Origin: UBA1351 sp965140555
GTDB taxonomy: Bacteria; Bacillota; Clostridia; Lachnospirales; Vallitaleaceae
Assembly (NCBI GenBank): GCA_965140555.1
Contig: OZ223260.1
Span: 1-64,000, forward strand
Length of the DNA stretch: 64,000 nt
Reading direction: 5' to 3'
The notes below the pieces were generated by a model. The model did not search any database, was not told the origin of the DNA, and worked only from the letters and a program-made list of their open reading frames with translations. A program made the position numbers and the translations under genes. Below, one piece after another: positions 16,819-26,349 of the stretch (positions are counted from its first letter, which is position 1; the number at the start of each line of letters is the position of its first letter).

Positions 16819-16969
16819 ACGTTTGTCGCCCTAATCATTATATAGATTAGCCCCACAAACGTAAGTTTCTCTAAATTCGCATACACTATATAGATTACGT
16901 AGAAGCGTTCGTAACAATATATTATATGCGAAAGTTCAACTATATACGTTTGTCGCCCTAATCATTATA
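16819..16969 (+). repeat. MITE-like repeat copy A with an extra solo end
   Basis: The core at 16843-16965 is 123 bases with ends related to ATGATTAGCCCGACAAA, inverted at each end. It matches, in opposite orientation, the copy at 58891-59013, including ATTCGCATACACTAT and CGAAAGTTCAA. A second copy of one end (ACGTTTGTCGCCCTAATCAT) lies directly before it at 16819-16838 and again at 16946-16965. The solo end pairs with the adjoining end to form a long hairpin. It has no coding capacity. Confidence 0.75.
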
Positions 16970-16985
16970 GAGAAAGAGGTATGTT

Positions 16986-18440
16986 ATGAAATCGTGGATG
17001 ACCATCCTATTATTTGTAGGAACGCTATTTGGTGTCAGCATTGTGAATATAGTAATGCCGAATCAAGAAAAAGTATCAGCAGTAGAAAATCGTACATTGG
17101 CAGATAAGCCTGTGTTTTCTATGGAAGCCTTTTTATCAGGAAGCTATATGTCAGATGTAGAGGCTTTTTATGGCGATCATATTACAGCGAGAGATCAGTT
17201 GATTACCCTATCCCAGCAGGTGCAAGATTTGAAGGGAATTCAAGGGGAAGATCAAGTGGAGATCTTTGATAACGGCACCGGTGATTTGTACGTGACACAA
17301 GACGATAAGGATTCTGATACGAATCAGGAGGGTGACAAGAATAGTGAATCGTTACCGTGGCATGAGCAAGTGACCGATAATAAAGCATCATTATTGACCA
17401 AAATGGAAGATTTGAATTATGATTCCCTTTTAATGGCTAAACGGGAACTAGAGACTTATTCAGAATTGAAAGTCGACGATGTTCTTGTTAAGACAGAGGC
17501 AAATATTAAGCGGATGGAAGTGGATGATGATGATAACATGCAAGGTGAAGTGCAGAGGAATTCTTTCTTGGTGATTAACGATGCAGTATTTGAATTGTTT
17601 CATTATGTTGAGTCTTCATGCGCTTATTATGCTAATGCAATTAATGGATTTGCGGAGAAAATGGGAGAGGGTAATCGATTCTATTCCATCGTGGCTCCTA
17701 GTCATATAGAATTTTTAAAAAGTAAAAAATATCGGGATTTAGCTGCGTCACAAGCCGATGCTATTAATTATATTAATAGCCAGTTCACGGATGCCATTGA
17801 ACCGGTGAACATTTATTCAAAATTGGCAGAGCATGCGGATGAGTATATATACTTCCGTTCAGATCATCACTGGACACAGTTAGGTGCCTATTATGCCTAT
17901 ACAGCATTTGCACCGCTAATTGGAGATAAACCCTATGAATTGGATCGCTTTGAAACGACCCAGGTAGAAGGATTTTTAGGGAGTTTATATGCACTGAAAT
18001 TAAGTGCTAAGGCAAAGGCTGCTGTAAAAGCAAATCCGGATACAGTAACCATATATAAACCGTTTGTTCAAAGTGACTATGTCATTCATACAGCAGGAGG
18101 GTCAACGCTGAATTATGATGTCATTAATATGGGATGGGCTAAGAAGGTTAATAAATATATGGTTTTTATCAGTGGCGATAATCCTTTGGGGGTTATTAAA
18201 ACCGATGTGAAGAACGGTAGAAAGATTTTAGTATTCAAGGACTCTTATGGGAACGCTTTCGTCCCGTTTCTTATGTCCCACTATGAAGAAATTCATATTA
18301 TTGACCCGAGAAAATATAAACAGGGAGCAGTGACCTATGCAAAAGACCATGATATCCATGAATTTCTGTTCTTAAATTCCGGTATTGTTATTGCAGGAAA
18401 TACGGGATTTGCAAGACATATTTATAATATATCTTATTAA
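16986..18440 (+). CDS. DHHW family protein, likely partner of the MBOAT acyltransferase
   Basis: Membrane-anchored extracytoplasmic protein of 484 residues with one N-terminal hydrophobic helix (about 5-22). The motif RSDHHWTQLGAYYAY and the late FKDSYGNAFVPFL match the AlgX/DHHW SGNH-like family, which works with MBOAT proteins to acylate exported polymers. Residues ~95-190 form an acidic, helix-rich insert not needed for the family fold. It begins with AGAGG before the ATG and lies right after repeat copy A; the MBOAT gene and this gene probably form one operon. The acyl group and polymer are unknown. Confidence 0.88.
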   Translation: MKSWMTILLFVGTLFGVSIVNIVMPNQEKVSAVENRTLADKPVFSMEAFLSGSYMSDVEAFYGDHITARDQLITLSQQVQDLKGIQGEDQVEIFDNGTGDLYVTQDDKDSDTNQEGDKNSESLPWHEQVTDNKASLLTKMEDLNYDSLLMAKRELETYSELKVDDVLVKTEANIKRMEVDDDDNMQGEVQRNSFLVINDAVFELFHYVESSCAYYANAINGFAEKMGEGNRFYSIVAPSHIEFLKSKKYRDLAASQADAINYINSQFTDAIEPVNIYSKLAEHADEYIYFRSDHHWTQLGAYYAYTAFAPLIGDKPYELDRFETTQVEGFLGSLYALKLSAKAKAAVKANPDTVTIYKPFVQSDYVIHTAGGSTLNYDVINMGWAKKVNKYMVFISGDNPLGVIKTDVKNGRKILVFKDSYGNAFVPFLMSHYEEIHIIDPRKYKQGAVTYAKDHDIHEFLFLNSGIVIAGNTGFARHIYNISY

Positions 18441-18443
18441 ATA

Positions 18444-18497
18444 GGGACTTTTATGGTCCATGTCGTGTAAAAACCTTCAAAAAAGTCCCACTTTTTA
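18444..18497 (+). terminator. Probable terminator after the DHHW gene
   Basis: GGGACTTTT (18444-18452) pairs with AAAAGTCCC (18481-18489), then ACTTTTTAC. The loop is long, which lowers confidence. Confidence 0.5.
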
Positions 18498-18508
18498 CAA
18501 GTTTTGAC

Positions 18509-18536
18509 TTGAAATTTTCTTGTTTACTGTTATACT
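18509..18536 (+). promoter_or_regulatory. Enolase promoter
   Basis: TTGAAA at 18509-18514, 16 bases, TATACT at 18531-18536 with TGT before it (extended -10). Confidence 0.6.
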
Positions 18537-18543
18537 TAAACTA

Positions 18544-18711
18544 TGAGCGTTTGATAGTATTTCTCGAGCAAAAAGCGTAATATTCTATAATATTTCATGA
18601 GAATGTTACAGGGTTATGAGAAGGATTATCAATATTCTTATGTGCCCATAAATATTGGGCGAGAACATGTCTATATCAGACGAATAAAGGTTTGAAAGGA
18701 GCAATATTATA
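18544..18711 (+). other. Long untranslated leader of eno
   Basis: About 168 bases between the predicted transcription start and the eno ATG with no ORF. It contains a small inverted repeat GCCCA...TGGGC (18644-18660) and AT-rich stretches. No known riboswitch was recognised. Confidence 0.35.
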
Positions 18712-20025
18712 ATGAAAAGTTTTCTTGAAATTACAGACGTATATGCAAGACAAGTACTTGATTCACGAGCAAACCCAACAGTAGAGGTGGAAGTCGTAAT
18801 AGAAGACGCGTACGTAGGTCGCGCAGCTGTACCATCAGGTGCATCTACAGGTGCTTTCGAAGCAGTTGAACTTAGAGACGGTGGTTCAAGTTACATGGGT
18901 AAAGGTGTTCTTAATGCTGTAGAAAACGTGAATACAGTTATTGCGGATGAATTGATTGGAATGAACGCTCTTGACCAACGTGCAATTGACTTAAAAATGA
19001 TCGAACTTGACGGAACTCCTAATAAATCTAAATTAGGTGCTAATGCAATCTTAGGTGTTTCTTTAGCAACAGCTAAAGCAGCGTCAGAAGCTCTTGGTAT
19101 GGCTTTATATCAATACCTTGGTGGTTTCAATGCATTCACATTACCAGTTCCTATGATGAACATCTTAAATGGTGGTGAACATGCTGATAATACAGTAGAT
19201 ATCCAAGAATTTATGATTATGCCAGTTGGTGCTACATCTTTTGCTGAAGCACTTCGTATTTGTTCTGAAGTTTACCATAACTTGAAAAAAGTATTGAACG
19301 AACGTGAATTATCTACAGGTATTGGTGATGAAGGTGGTTTTGCACCTAACTTAGAATCATCAGATGAAGCCATTGATGTTATCTTAGAAGCAGTTAAAAA
19401 AGCAGGTTATGAACCTGGTACAGATATTCGTATTGCTATTGATGCAGCTGCAAGTGAACTCTATGATGCTGATCGTGGTAACTACTACTTCCCTGGCGAA
19501 AGTAAAATGAGAGGCGAAGAAGTTTACCGTACACGTGAAGAAATGGTTGATTATTATGAAGCGTTAATTGACAAATATCCAATTATCTCTCTTGAAGACG
19601 GTCTTGATGAAGAAGATTGGGAAGGTTGGAAATTGTTAACAGAACGTATCGGTGGTCGTGTTCAATTAGTAGGTGATGACCTTTTCGTTACAAACACAGA
19701 ACGTTTAGAAAAAGGTATTAAAGCAGATACATCAAACTCAATCCTTATCAAAGTTAACCAAATCGGTACATTGACTGAAACATTTGATGCTATCAGAATG
19801 GCTAACCGTGCTGGTTATACAGCAGTTGTTTCTCACCGTTCAGGTGAAACAGAAGATACAACAATCGCTGATATCGCAGTGGCTGCTAATGCCGGTCAAA
19901 TCAAAACAGGTGCACCTTGTCGTTCAGACCGTGTTGCTAAATATAACCAATTACTTCGTATCGAAGAAGAACTTGGCGATGTAGCAGTATTCCCAGGTCT
20001 TAATGCTTGGTTTAACTTAAAATAA
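18712..20025 (+). CDS. eno: Enolase
   Basis: Dehydrates 2-phosphoglycerate to phosphoenolpyruvate. The 437 residues contain RAAVPSGASTGAFEAVELRD, the Mg ligands and catalytic motifs IGDEGGFAPNLE, SLEDGLDEEDW, DDLFVTN, IKVNQIGTLTE and SHRSGETEDT. AAAGGAG precedes the ATG. It completes the lower glycolytic set in this region (gapA, pgk, tpiA, gpmI, eno) but has its own promoter. Codon use appears strongly biased, as expected for an abundant enzyme. Confidence 0.98.
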   Translation: MKSFLEITDVYARQVLDSRANPTVEVEVVIEDAYVGRAAVPSGASTGAFEAVELRDGGSSYMGKGVLNAVENVNTVIADELIGMNALDQRAIDLKMIELDGTPNKSKLGANAILGVSLATAKAASEALGMALYQYLGGFNAFTLPVPMMNILNGGEHADNTVDIQEFMIMPVGATSFAEALRICSEVYHNLKKVLNERELSTGIGDEGGFAPNLESSDEAIDVILEAVKKAGYEPGTDIRIAIDAAASELYDADRGNYYFPGESKMRGEEVYRTREEMVDYYEALIDKYPIISLEDGLDEEDWEGWKLLTERIGGRVQLVGDDLFVTNTERLEKGIKADTSNSILIKVNQIGTLTETFDAIRMANRAGYTAVVSHRSGETEDTTIADIAVAANAGQIKTGAPCRSDRVAKYNQLLRIEEELGDVAVFPGLNAWFNLK

Positions 20026-20068
20026 TAACGAATAATTACACTGTACATAAGATAGTATAAATTTGTTG

Positions 20069-20097
20069 TTGAACTTATAACACGTTTATGCTAAAAT
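20069..20097 (+). promoter_or_regulatory. secG promoter
   Basis: TTGAAC at 20069-20074, 17 bases, TAAAAT at 20092-20097 preceded by TGC. Confidence 0.6.
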
Positions 20098-20126
20098 ACT
20101 AATGTTGCTGATTAGGAGGTGTAATC

Positions 20127-20375
20127 GTGGGAACAGTGATTATTTTATTAAAAATCCTTTATGTAATTGTATGTATAGGACTTATCGCAGTTGTATTATT
20201 TCAACAAGGTAAAGCTGCAGGTCTTTCAGGTGCTATTGCTGGTGCTGGTGAGACATACTGGGGTAAGAATAAGGCCCGTTCAATGGAAGGTGGTCTTCAA
20301 AAACTTACTATTGGTTTAGCAGTTACATTTATCATTCTTACAATGGTAATTAATATCCTTCATGAAATCATATAA
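20127..20375 (+). CDS. secG: Preprotein translocase subunit SecG
   Basis: Small membrane subunit of the SecYEG channel, 82 residues. It has two hydrophobic helices (about 5-25 and 58-78) joined by the family loop QQGKAAGLSGAIAGAGETYWGKNKARS. The start is GTG, set by AGGAGGT at 20114-20120. A eno-secG-rnr-smpB order is common in Firmicutes; here a surface-protein operon has come between secG and rnr. Confidence 0.95.
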   Translation: MGTVIILLKILYVIVCIGLIAVVLFQQGKAAGLSGAIAGAGETYWGKNKARSMEGGLQKLTIGLAVTFIILTMVINILHEII

Positions 20376-20442
20376 TTATTGATGGTCAATCACCGTTCTT
20401 CGGTTAGTGAATCTAATCAAGCGGTTGAATCATGAAATTCTA

Positions 20443-20469
20443 GGAGATGTCTACGGACATCTCCTTTTT
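20443..20469 (+). terminator. Terminator after secG
   Basis: GGAGATGTC (20443-20451) pairs with GACATCTCC (20456-20464), followed by TTTTTG. Confidence 0.85.
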
Positions 20470-20530
20470 GCATTTTATATGGTGATGGTAAAAATTGAAT
20501 GGAATTCTTTGATTAAATCTTAAATTTATA

Positions 20531-20559
20531 TTGTAAGCAAGTAAGGATTATGCGATAAT
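20531..20559 (+). promoter_or_regulatory. Promoter of the SLH/VWA operon
   Basis: TTGTAA at 20531-20536, 17 bases, GATAAT at 20554-20559 preceded by TGC. Confidence 0.5.
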
Positions 20560-20634
20560 TAGCTTAGGAAATTTTACCTAATTATCATTATTAATCAATA
20601 AGAAAAAGCATGTTGTGGAAAGGGAGGAAGACTA

Positions 20635-21798
20635 GTGCGAAACAAGGAAAGAAAAATAAGGAGCATAGGAAATATTGCTCTTATCATGAGTTTCATGATG
20701 CTGGTACTATCCGTGAGGGTCTTTGCCGCATCAGACGAACCAAGTTCTTGGGCGGAAACAGAAGTAAATGCAGCGATTGAGGAAGGTATAGTTCCCGACG
20801 ATTTAGAAATGGGCTATACATCTGATATTAAGCGTTATGAATACGTATTGCTGGCACTTCAGTTACTTGATGCAAATCAGGACACGGTAACAGTGACACG
20901 TCAATATCCATTTACGGATATTATCGGTCATCCATATGAAGAGGCTATTGTAAAAGCCTATAATGCAGGTATTATCAAGGGAAATGGTGATGGAACTTTT
21001 CGTCCCGATGATCCGATTACGCGCCAAGAAATTGCATCATTAGTATACAATCTTGTCAAACGATTAGAACATACCGATGAGCTTGTGAATGCAATGACGT
21101 ATACGTATGCAGATGAATCACAGATAGGGAGTTGGGCCAAACCTTATATTGATTACGTCTATCGCTACGAAATTATGAATGGGACAGGTAAGAATGCATC
21201 AGGAGCGGCATGGATTGAGCCGCTAGGAAAGGCAACAAGAGAGCAGGCTATTCTTTTACTGTATCGTCTTGCTAATCAGCAAGAATTATTCAAAGAATAT
21301 GATTTAGGAACAGTGCCTGTTATGATGCCGATTGAACCTGCAAATGACGCGAGTGACATCGAATATGAAAAACAGGACAGTCCTGTTATAAATGATGTTG
21401 CACGAACGCTTGGGGAACCTTTTGCAAAGGCGATAATAAAGGTTGCATCCGAGGAGAATGTGGTGATTACCTCTTTGAGCGAAAATGTAATTCAAATGGA
21501 TTTGCCGGGAGGTTCTCAATGGGGATTACTTAAACTTGACAATAAAATTCGATCAACCCTTTATTTTGAACGTGCATTAAACGCTCGCGATGTCGATATT
21601 ATGTTGGGATTATTACGTCCCCTTACATCCGTTGAGTTGTTAGAGGCAGATATACAGAGGATATATGGATTGGAAGAAGTCGGTGCAGACATTGATTATG
21701 ATACAGATGTCGATATAAATGCTACATTGAAATATGTGTATCCGACACAAGATGAAAATCGATATAAGCTCGAATTTGAATTTTTATTATATGAATAG
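20635..21798 (+). CDS. S-layer homology (SLH) domain protein
   Basis: Secreted wall-attached protein of 387 residues. A signal peptide covers about residues 1-31 (hydrophobic stretch ending in VFAAS). Three SLH units follow: a weak one at ~36-85, a clear one at ~90-145 (YPFTDIIGHPYEEAIVKAYN, GDGTFRPDDPITRQE) and a third at ~161-218. SLH triads bind secondary wall polymer at the cell surface. The remaining ~160 residues are not recognised. GTG start after AGGGAGGA. It lies 11 bases before the large VWA gene and may anchor or assist it. Confidence 0.9.
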   Translation: MRNKERKIRSIGNIALIMSFMMLVLSVRVFAASDEPSSWAETEVNAAIEEGIVPDDLEMGYTSDIKRYEYVLLALQLLDANQDTVTVTRQYPFTDIIGHPYEEAIVKAYNAGIIKGNGDGTFRPDDPITRQEIASLVYNLVKRLEHTDELVNAMTYTYADESQIGSWAKPYIDYVYRYEIMNGTGKNASGAAWIEPLGKATREQAILLLYRLANQQELFKEYDLGTVPVMMPIEPANDASDIEYEKQDSPVINDVARTLGEPFAKAIIKVASEENVVITSLSENVIQMDLPGGSQWGLLKLDNKIRSTLYFERALNARDVDIMLGLLRPLTSVELLEADIQRIYGLEEVGADIDYDTDVDINATLKYVYPTQDENRYKLEFEFLLYE

Positions 21799-21809
21799 GA
21801 GGGAATTTT

Positions 21810-24800
21810 GTGAGACAATTTATTAAGAATAAATATATTGCGTCAATGCTTACCCTTGTTGTTGTACTAACAAGTTTTCTTGGATATGTACAGGTGGAGG
21901 CGTTAACCGTATCAACAGAGGCTACGGCACATGTGTCACGTAGCATATCTCCTGCGAGTTTTGCTTTTGATCCGGATGAGGCGAGTAATAATGAAGCGAC
22001 TATTGACTATCGAATCGATTTTGATGATATACCGGTAGGTGACGTAACAGGAGAACAGAAACAAAAAGAGATTGTAATAGTTATAGATACATCGGGTAGT
22101 ATGGGATATGATATCAGCAACAATAAAAGTCGTTTATCGGTAGCGAAAAAATCAGCAAAGCGCTTTCTGGAGCAACTTAAAGGCGTACGTAATGCTTCGT
22201 CTACTATAAAAGTGAATTTGATTAATTTCGATTATTATGCTGAATTACCCAATGGTAACAATTTAGTTCCACTTAACGACGCGAATTATAATGCAATGAT
22301 TGCTCATATTAATGATCTGAAGGCGAGTGGCGGAACGAATACAGGGGATGCCATCCGTCGTGCAGAGTATATGCTAGGAGATGGTGATTCGAATGCAGAA
22401 AAATACTTGGTTTTTTTGACAGACGGTGAGCCGACGTTCTACAGTTATTATAAAACCGGATTTTTGTTTTGGACTGAAGAAGTTTATCAAACGGAATCAG
22501 GAGCTCCTATAAAAACAAATTCATCCAACAATTACGAAAAAGGTTTAGAGTATGCAACGCTAATGGCGAAGCATATAGAGGAGCATGTTAGTGATTATCA
22601 AGGGCATTATATTAGTTTTAGTAATACCCCTGAGCAAAACCGACTTGATACTATTGCTGAAGCAGGTAATGGTAGTTATTATGAAGCAAAATCAGAAAAT
22701 GACATGATTGATGTTTATGATATCATCGCAGAGGATATTATTACGGAAGTGAAGTATAGTAATGTAAGGTTTGAAGAAGAGTTGCCGGCAGGTGTTACGA
22801 CGGTAAAATTGCCAGAAGGTATGACTCAAAACGGACGTACGATAACAAAGACATTTCCTAATATTATCTATCGTTTGAATAGTGAAAAAACAGCCTATCA
22901 GGCAAATCCTATTGAATTTCAAGTGGTGGTGAGTCCGGATAAAGCGGGGATTTATACTTTGGGAACCAATAAGAGTGCGAGTTTTCATTATGAGGATGCG
23001 AATGGTGATACCCAGTCTCATTATTTTCCTGTAGCTACGATTAACGTGGCTGAGGAAGAGGACCCCTATCTGCATCCGAAATATGAATTGAATGTATTGG
23101 ATTTAGAATCCGGATATAATAATGGTAAGTTTTCTACAGGAAACTTTCGGTTAGATGAAGCAAAGTTACAAGCTGAATTTCCGGGATATACGATTCATCT
23201 CGTAAAAATGCCAATGAGCCAATTTGTTGGTTCAGTGGACGAGGTAAATGGTAAGTACGATATTGTTTTCCTTGGTGCAAAGAATAATTATAAGAAGGCA
23301 AAGATTGGTGATACAGAGACAGATATTGATATTAGCAGTAAGAAAGCTACAGAACTGGCTTCTTTTATTGACTCCGGTCAGTTATTTGTAGCAGAAAATG
23401 CGGCACTAAATGTAGCGGGTTCTAAGTTGAAATCCGTATTGGAACCGGAAGTTAATGGAAGCGGGGTACATCGTCTAGATAGCTATAATGAATCCTCCTT
23501 CTATAATCAAATTTTTGATTGGTATAAGACAGCAAACCATCGACCGAATATGACACTTACAACAACCCCAAAACTCTATGATGAATCAGAGAGCAGTTAT
23601 ATTACCAATAATGTATTAAGCTTTAAGTATAGTGCCTTCAATGAGGATAGTTCACTTATGTCCCTAGATTTGTACTTGGATATTAATGGTGATGGTGTCT
23701 ATCTCGAAGATGAAAAGGTATTAACAAAAGATGTAGCAGAAAATATGAACGATTATGGTTTTAATCATACGTTGTCAGAAGGATTTAACGGTATGATGCC
23801 TTGGAAATTAGTTCTGACTGATAAGCAAACAGGTGCCAAGGACTATGCAGTTGGATATTCCGTTTTTGATGGAGTAAAATCCCGTTCGAAAGTGCTTCAG
23901 TTGGCGCCTAAAGGCTGGAGTTGGGATCTTACAAATAGTTATCATATGAAACGACCACTAGATACAGAACATTATAATATTGATATCACATACATGAAAT
24001 TACAGGATTATATCAACAGTTATCCGAATCCATACAATGGACATCCGACCAAGTTAAACGGTAATTATGACATGGTTATTTTTGGCTTCTCGGATTCCTA
24101 TAATAATGATGATTTGAAAACAGATCGTCCGGATGTAATTGCCGAGTTGGATCGTTTTATTCAAACGGGACAAAGTGTTATGTTTACCCATGATACAGCC
24201 GGTCCTCAAGATTTTATCAATGTAGATGATAAGTATAATAGTTGGGTCAACTACAATGATGCACCGGTCATTACAGGAAATTTCAAAGATGATATGGGCT
24301 TTACGAATAATCGTACCGATGCAGGTCGTGGTACATGGCGTGCTAAAACAACAGACAATGCATTTAAGCTGAACGATGGATTGATTACCCAGTATCCGTA
24401 TATTCTTGCCGATAATGGTAGTCTGAATCTTCCGATATCACCGACACATGATCAATACTGGCAGCTTGATTTGGAAGATGAAAATGTCGTTCCTTGGTTT
24501 ACCTTGAATGCGAACAATTATAAGTATTATCCGGAGAATTTTTATTATACATTCACGAATGGGAATATTACGTTCTCAGGTACAGGACATAATCCGAATG
24601 GAATATCTGATGCAAAAGAAGAACAAGAACTTTTTATCAACACAATGATTAAGGCTTCTCGTGGTGCTAACCATGCACCGACTCTTGATGTAGACGGCCT
24701 TATTGACGGGATGAACATTCAACCGAGTGAAAAAGAATTTACCTTTGGCTTAACCATCCATGATGTAGATGACGTGGACCAAGCGTTTGTTACGGAGATT

Positions 24801-26093
24801 GTTATTGTCAAAGAAGACGGAACACGTATTGTAGCCAAACGTATTGAAGGTATGGAAAAGGAAAAGAAAACGGAAATTAGCGTTGAGATTCCGGAAGAAA
24901 TCAAAGACACCGACAAGGCGTTTACAATCGAAGTCAATGTGACGGACCCTCGTGGTGCTAAAGGGATGCAAGATTTCGATGCCACCCATTTGGCGGTTCC
25001 TACACTAGAAGTAAAGGCTCCTGTTGAGGAAGGCTATCTTGTAGGGGATACGATTCCTGTTAATTATAACGTATCAGCAAGTAAGGAAGAACATAAGCAA
25101 TATATTGAAGATATTCATCTAAAAGCCACCATTGATACGGAATATGTGTCGGTGACAAGTCACACCAACAGCTCCGGAAATGGTCCTGTCTATACGATGG
25201 ATCCAGACTTTGATGCAGGACGTGTGGATTATCCATTCGTTTTAGTAGCCAAAAAACCATTGGCTAATACGAGTGAGACGAATCTTGTTACAGTGACCGG
25301 TGATTATGATGTTATCTATTCTTCCGGTTCTAAAGATAACGAAATGAACAAAGCCTATGAATCGAATACGAACTTTAAGATTCGAGAAGGTAATATCAAG
25401 GTAGAAGTTGTGGATAATATTGGAGAAGGGCGTCCCGTTGACGGTGCTTTTATACGTGTCTATAACGGTAGTACTTTGGTAGATTCAGGAGAGACATCTA
25501 GTACCGGACTCTTCACATCAAAGGATTTAAAGACAGGTAATTATCGTGTAGTATTAAACGGTGTTCCAAATTACTATTCATTAGGAGAGACAACAGAGGA
25601 AACCGTTGATTTATCCTATAACAATGCACGTCCGACTCGAAAATTTACCGTTAATGATAACCGTGTACCGTTGATTCAGGTCAGCTATGATAGAACGCCA
25701 ATTATCCGTTCAGCGACGCAGGATAAGAAAATTGTGATACATGTGAAGTCGGATGGTATATCCACGCCACTAACGGTAACAGCTATGAAGAGATTAGCTG
25801 AAGGTGAAACGGCGGCAAATGCCAATATGTTCACTGGAGATAGTGCGGCGACCAATAAGGCAATGACATCTGAGACAGTTGCAGATAGCCCATTTGGTGA
25901 AGCCGGGGGCATAATAGGCAGTGAGTTAGATACTCTGAAAGAGAATATAACTAAAGCTCAAGTGAAGCTAGAATCTTTTGAAGTAGAGGATAATGGTAAT
26001 TATGCTATTTATGCTAGAAATTCTGCCGGACGGACGAGCACCCTTGTCGTTCGTATCGGAATCATTATAAAAAGTGAATCTGACGGAATTTAA
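21810..26093 (+). CDS. Large secreted VWA-domain protein with DUF5057-like regions
   Basis: Exported protein of 1427 residues with a signal peptide (about 1-31). A von Willebrand A domain spans about 85-325: the MIDAS motif DTSGSMG (Asp93, Ser95, Ser97), GGTNTGDA and LTDGEPTF. Two related regions at ~430-575 and ~690-960 (YDIVFLGA and YDMVIFGF cores, then SGQLFVAEN and TGQSVMFTHD) resemble DUF5057 and a glutamine-amidotransferase-like fold. Later come Ig-like segments and a SpaA/carboxypeptidase-regulatory-like domain (~1190-1260). There is no LPXTG signal. It probably acts at the cell surface in adhesion or matrix formation; the function is inferred. Start GTG, coupled to the SLH gene. Confidence 0.85.
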   Translation: MRQFIKNKYIASMLTLVVVLTSFLGYVQVEALTVSTEATAHVSRSISPASFAFDPDEASNNEATIDYRIDFDDIPVGDVTGEQKQKEIVIVIDTSGSMGYDISNNKSRLSVAKKSAKRFLEQLKGVRNASSTIKVNLINFDYYAELPNGNNLVPLNDANYNAMIAHINDLKASGGTNTGDAIRRAEYMLGDGDSNAEKYLVFLTDGEPTFYSYYKTGFLFWTEEVYQTESGAPIKTNSSNNYEKGLEYATLMAKHIEEHVSDYQGHYISFSNTPEQNRLDTIAEAGNGSYYEAKSENDMIDVYDIIAEDIITEVKYSNVRFEEELPAGVTTVKLPEGMTQNGRTITKTFPNIIYRLNSEKTAYQANPIEFQVVVSPDKAGIYTLGTNKSASFHYEDANGDTQSHYFPVATINVAEEEDPYLHPKYELNVLDLESGYNNGKFSTGNFRLDEAKLQAEFPGYTIHLVKMPMSQFVGSVDEVNGKYDIVFLGAKNNYKKAKIGDTETDIDISSKKATELASFIDSGQLFVAENAALNVAGSKLKSVLEPEVNGSGVHRLDSYNESSFYNQIFDWYKTANHRPNMTLTTTPKLYDESESSYITNNVLSFKYSAFNEDSSLMSLDLYLDINGDGVYLEDEKVLTKDVAENMNDYGFNHTLSEGFNGMMPWKLVLTDKQTGAKDYAVGYSVFDGVKSRSKVLQLAPKGWSWDLTNSYHMKRPLDTEHYNIDITYMKLQDYINSYPNPYNGHPTKLNGNYDMVIFGFSDSYNNDDLKTDRPDVIAELDRFIQTGQSVMFTHDTAGPQDFINVDDKYNSWVNYNDAPVITGNFKDDMGFTNNRTDAGRGTWRAKTTDNAFKLNDGLITQYPYILADNGSLNLPISPTHDQYWQLDLEDENVVPWFTLNANNYKYYPENFYYTFTNGNITFSGTGHNPNGISDAKEEQELFINTMIKASRGANHAPTLDVDGLIDGMNIQPSEKEFTFGLTIHDVDDVDQAFVTEIVIVKEDGTRIVAKRIEGMEKEKKTEISVEIPEEIKDTDKAFTIEVNVTDPRGAKGMQDFDATHLAVPTLEVKAPVEEGYLVGDTIPVNYNVSASKEEHKQYIEDIHLKATIDTEYVSVTSHTNSSGNGPVYTMDPDFDAGRVDYPFVLVAKKPLANTSETNLVTVTGDYDVIYSSGSKDNEMNKAYESNTNFKIREGNIKVEVVDNIGEGRPVDGAFIRVYNGSTLVDSGETSSTGLFTSKDLKTGNYRVVLNGVPNYYSLGETTEETVDLSYNNARPTRKFTVNDNRVPLIQVSYDRTPIIRSATQDKKIVIHVKSDGISTPLTVTAMKRLAEGETAANANMFTGDSAATNKAMTSETVADSPFGEAGGIIGSELDTLKENITKAQVKLESFEVEDNGNYAIYARNSAGRTSTLVVRIGIIIKSESDGI

Positions 26094-26116
26094 TACGAAT
26101 AGACGATAAGAGAGTA

Positions 26117-26148
26117 AAGGCTGAGGTTTCAAACCCTCAGCTTTTTTT
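26117..26148 (+). terminator. Terminator of the SLH/VWA operon
   Basis: GCTGAGG pairs with CCTCAGC (26135-26141), followed by seven T. Confidence 0.88.
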
Positions 26149-26349
26149 GTCTATGAAAAGGGTGGTAAAGTTGCTTTTCCTTCTATAGGAAAATTTACAT
26201 TGAGTTAATCTTTAGACGTGTCCTATTTATGTCATGGGTGTTCAAGAACCCTTCTTTCGTGTATAATAAAGGTAATAAGCCTAGTATACTGGCATGTGAT
26301 CACAGCAGAAGTGAGAAATGAATCAGTACAGCTAGTTAGGAGGCGTACA

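Noticed and set aside
26218..26349. N-terminal extension of RNase R
   Set aside because: No ribosome site at 26218, and AGGAGG at 26338-26343 fits the ATG at 26350.
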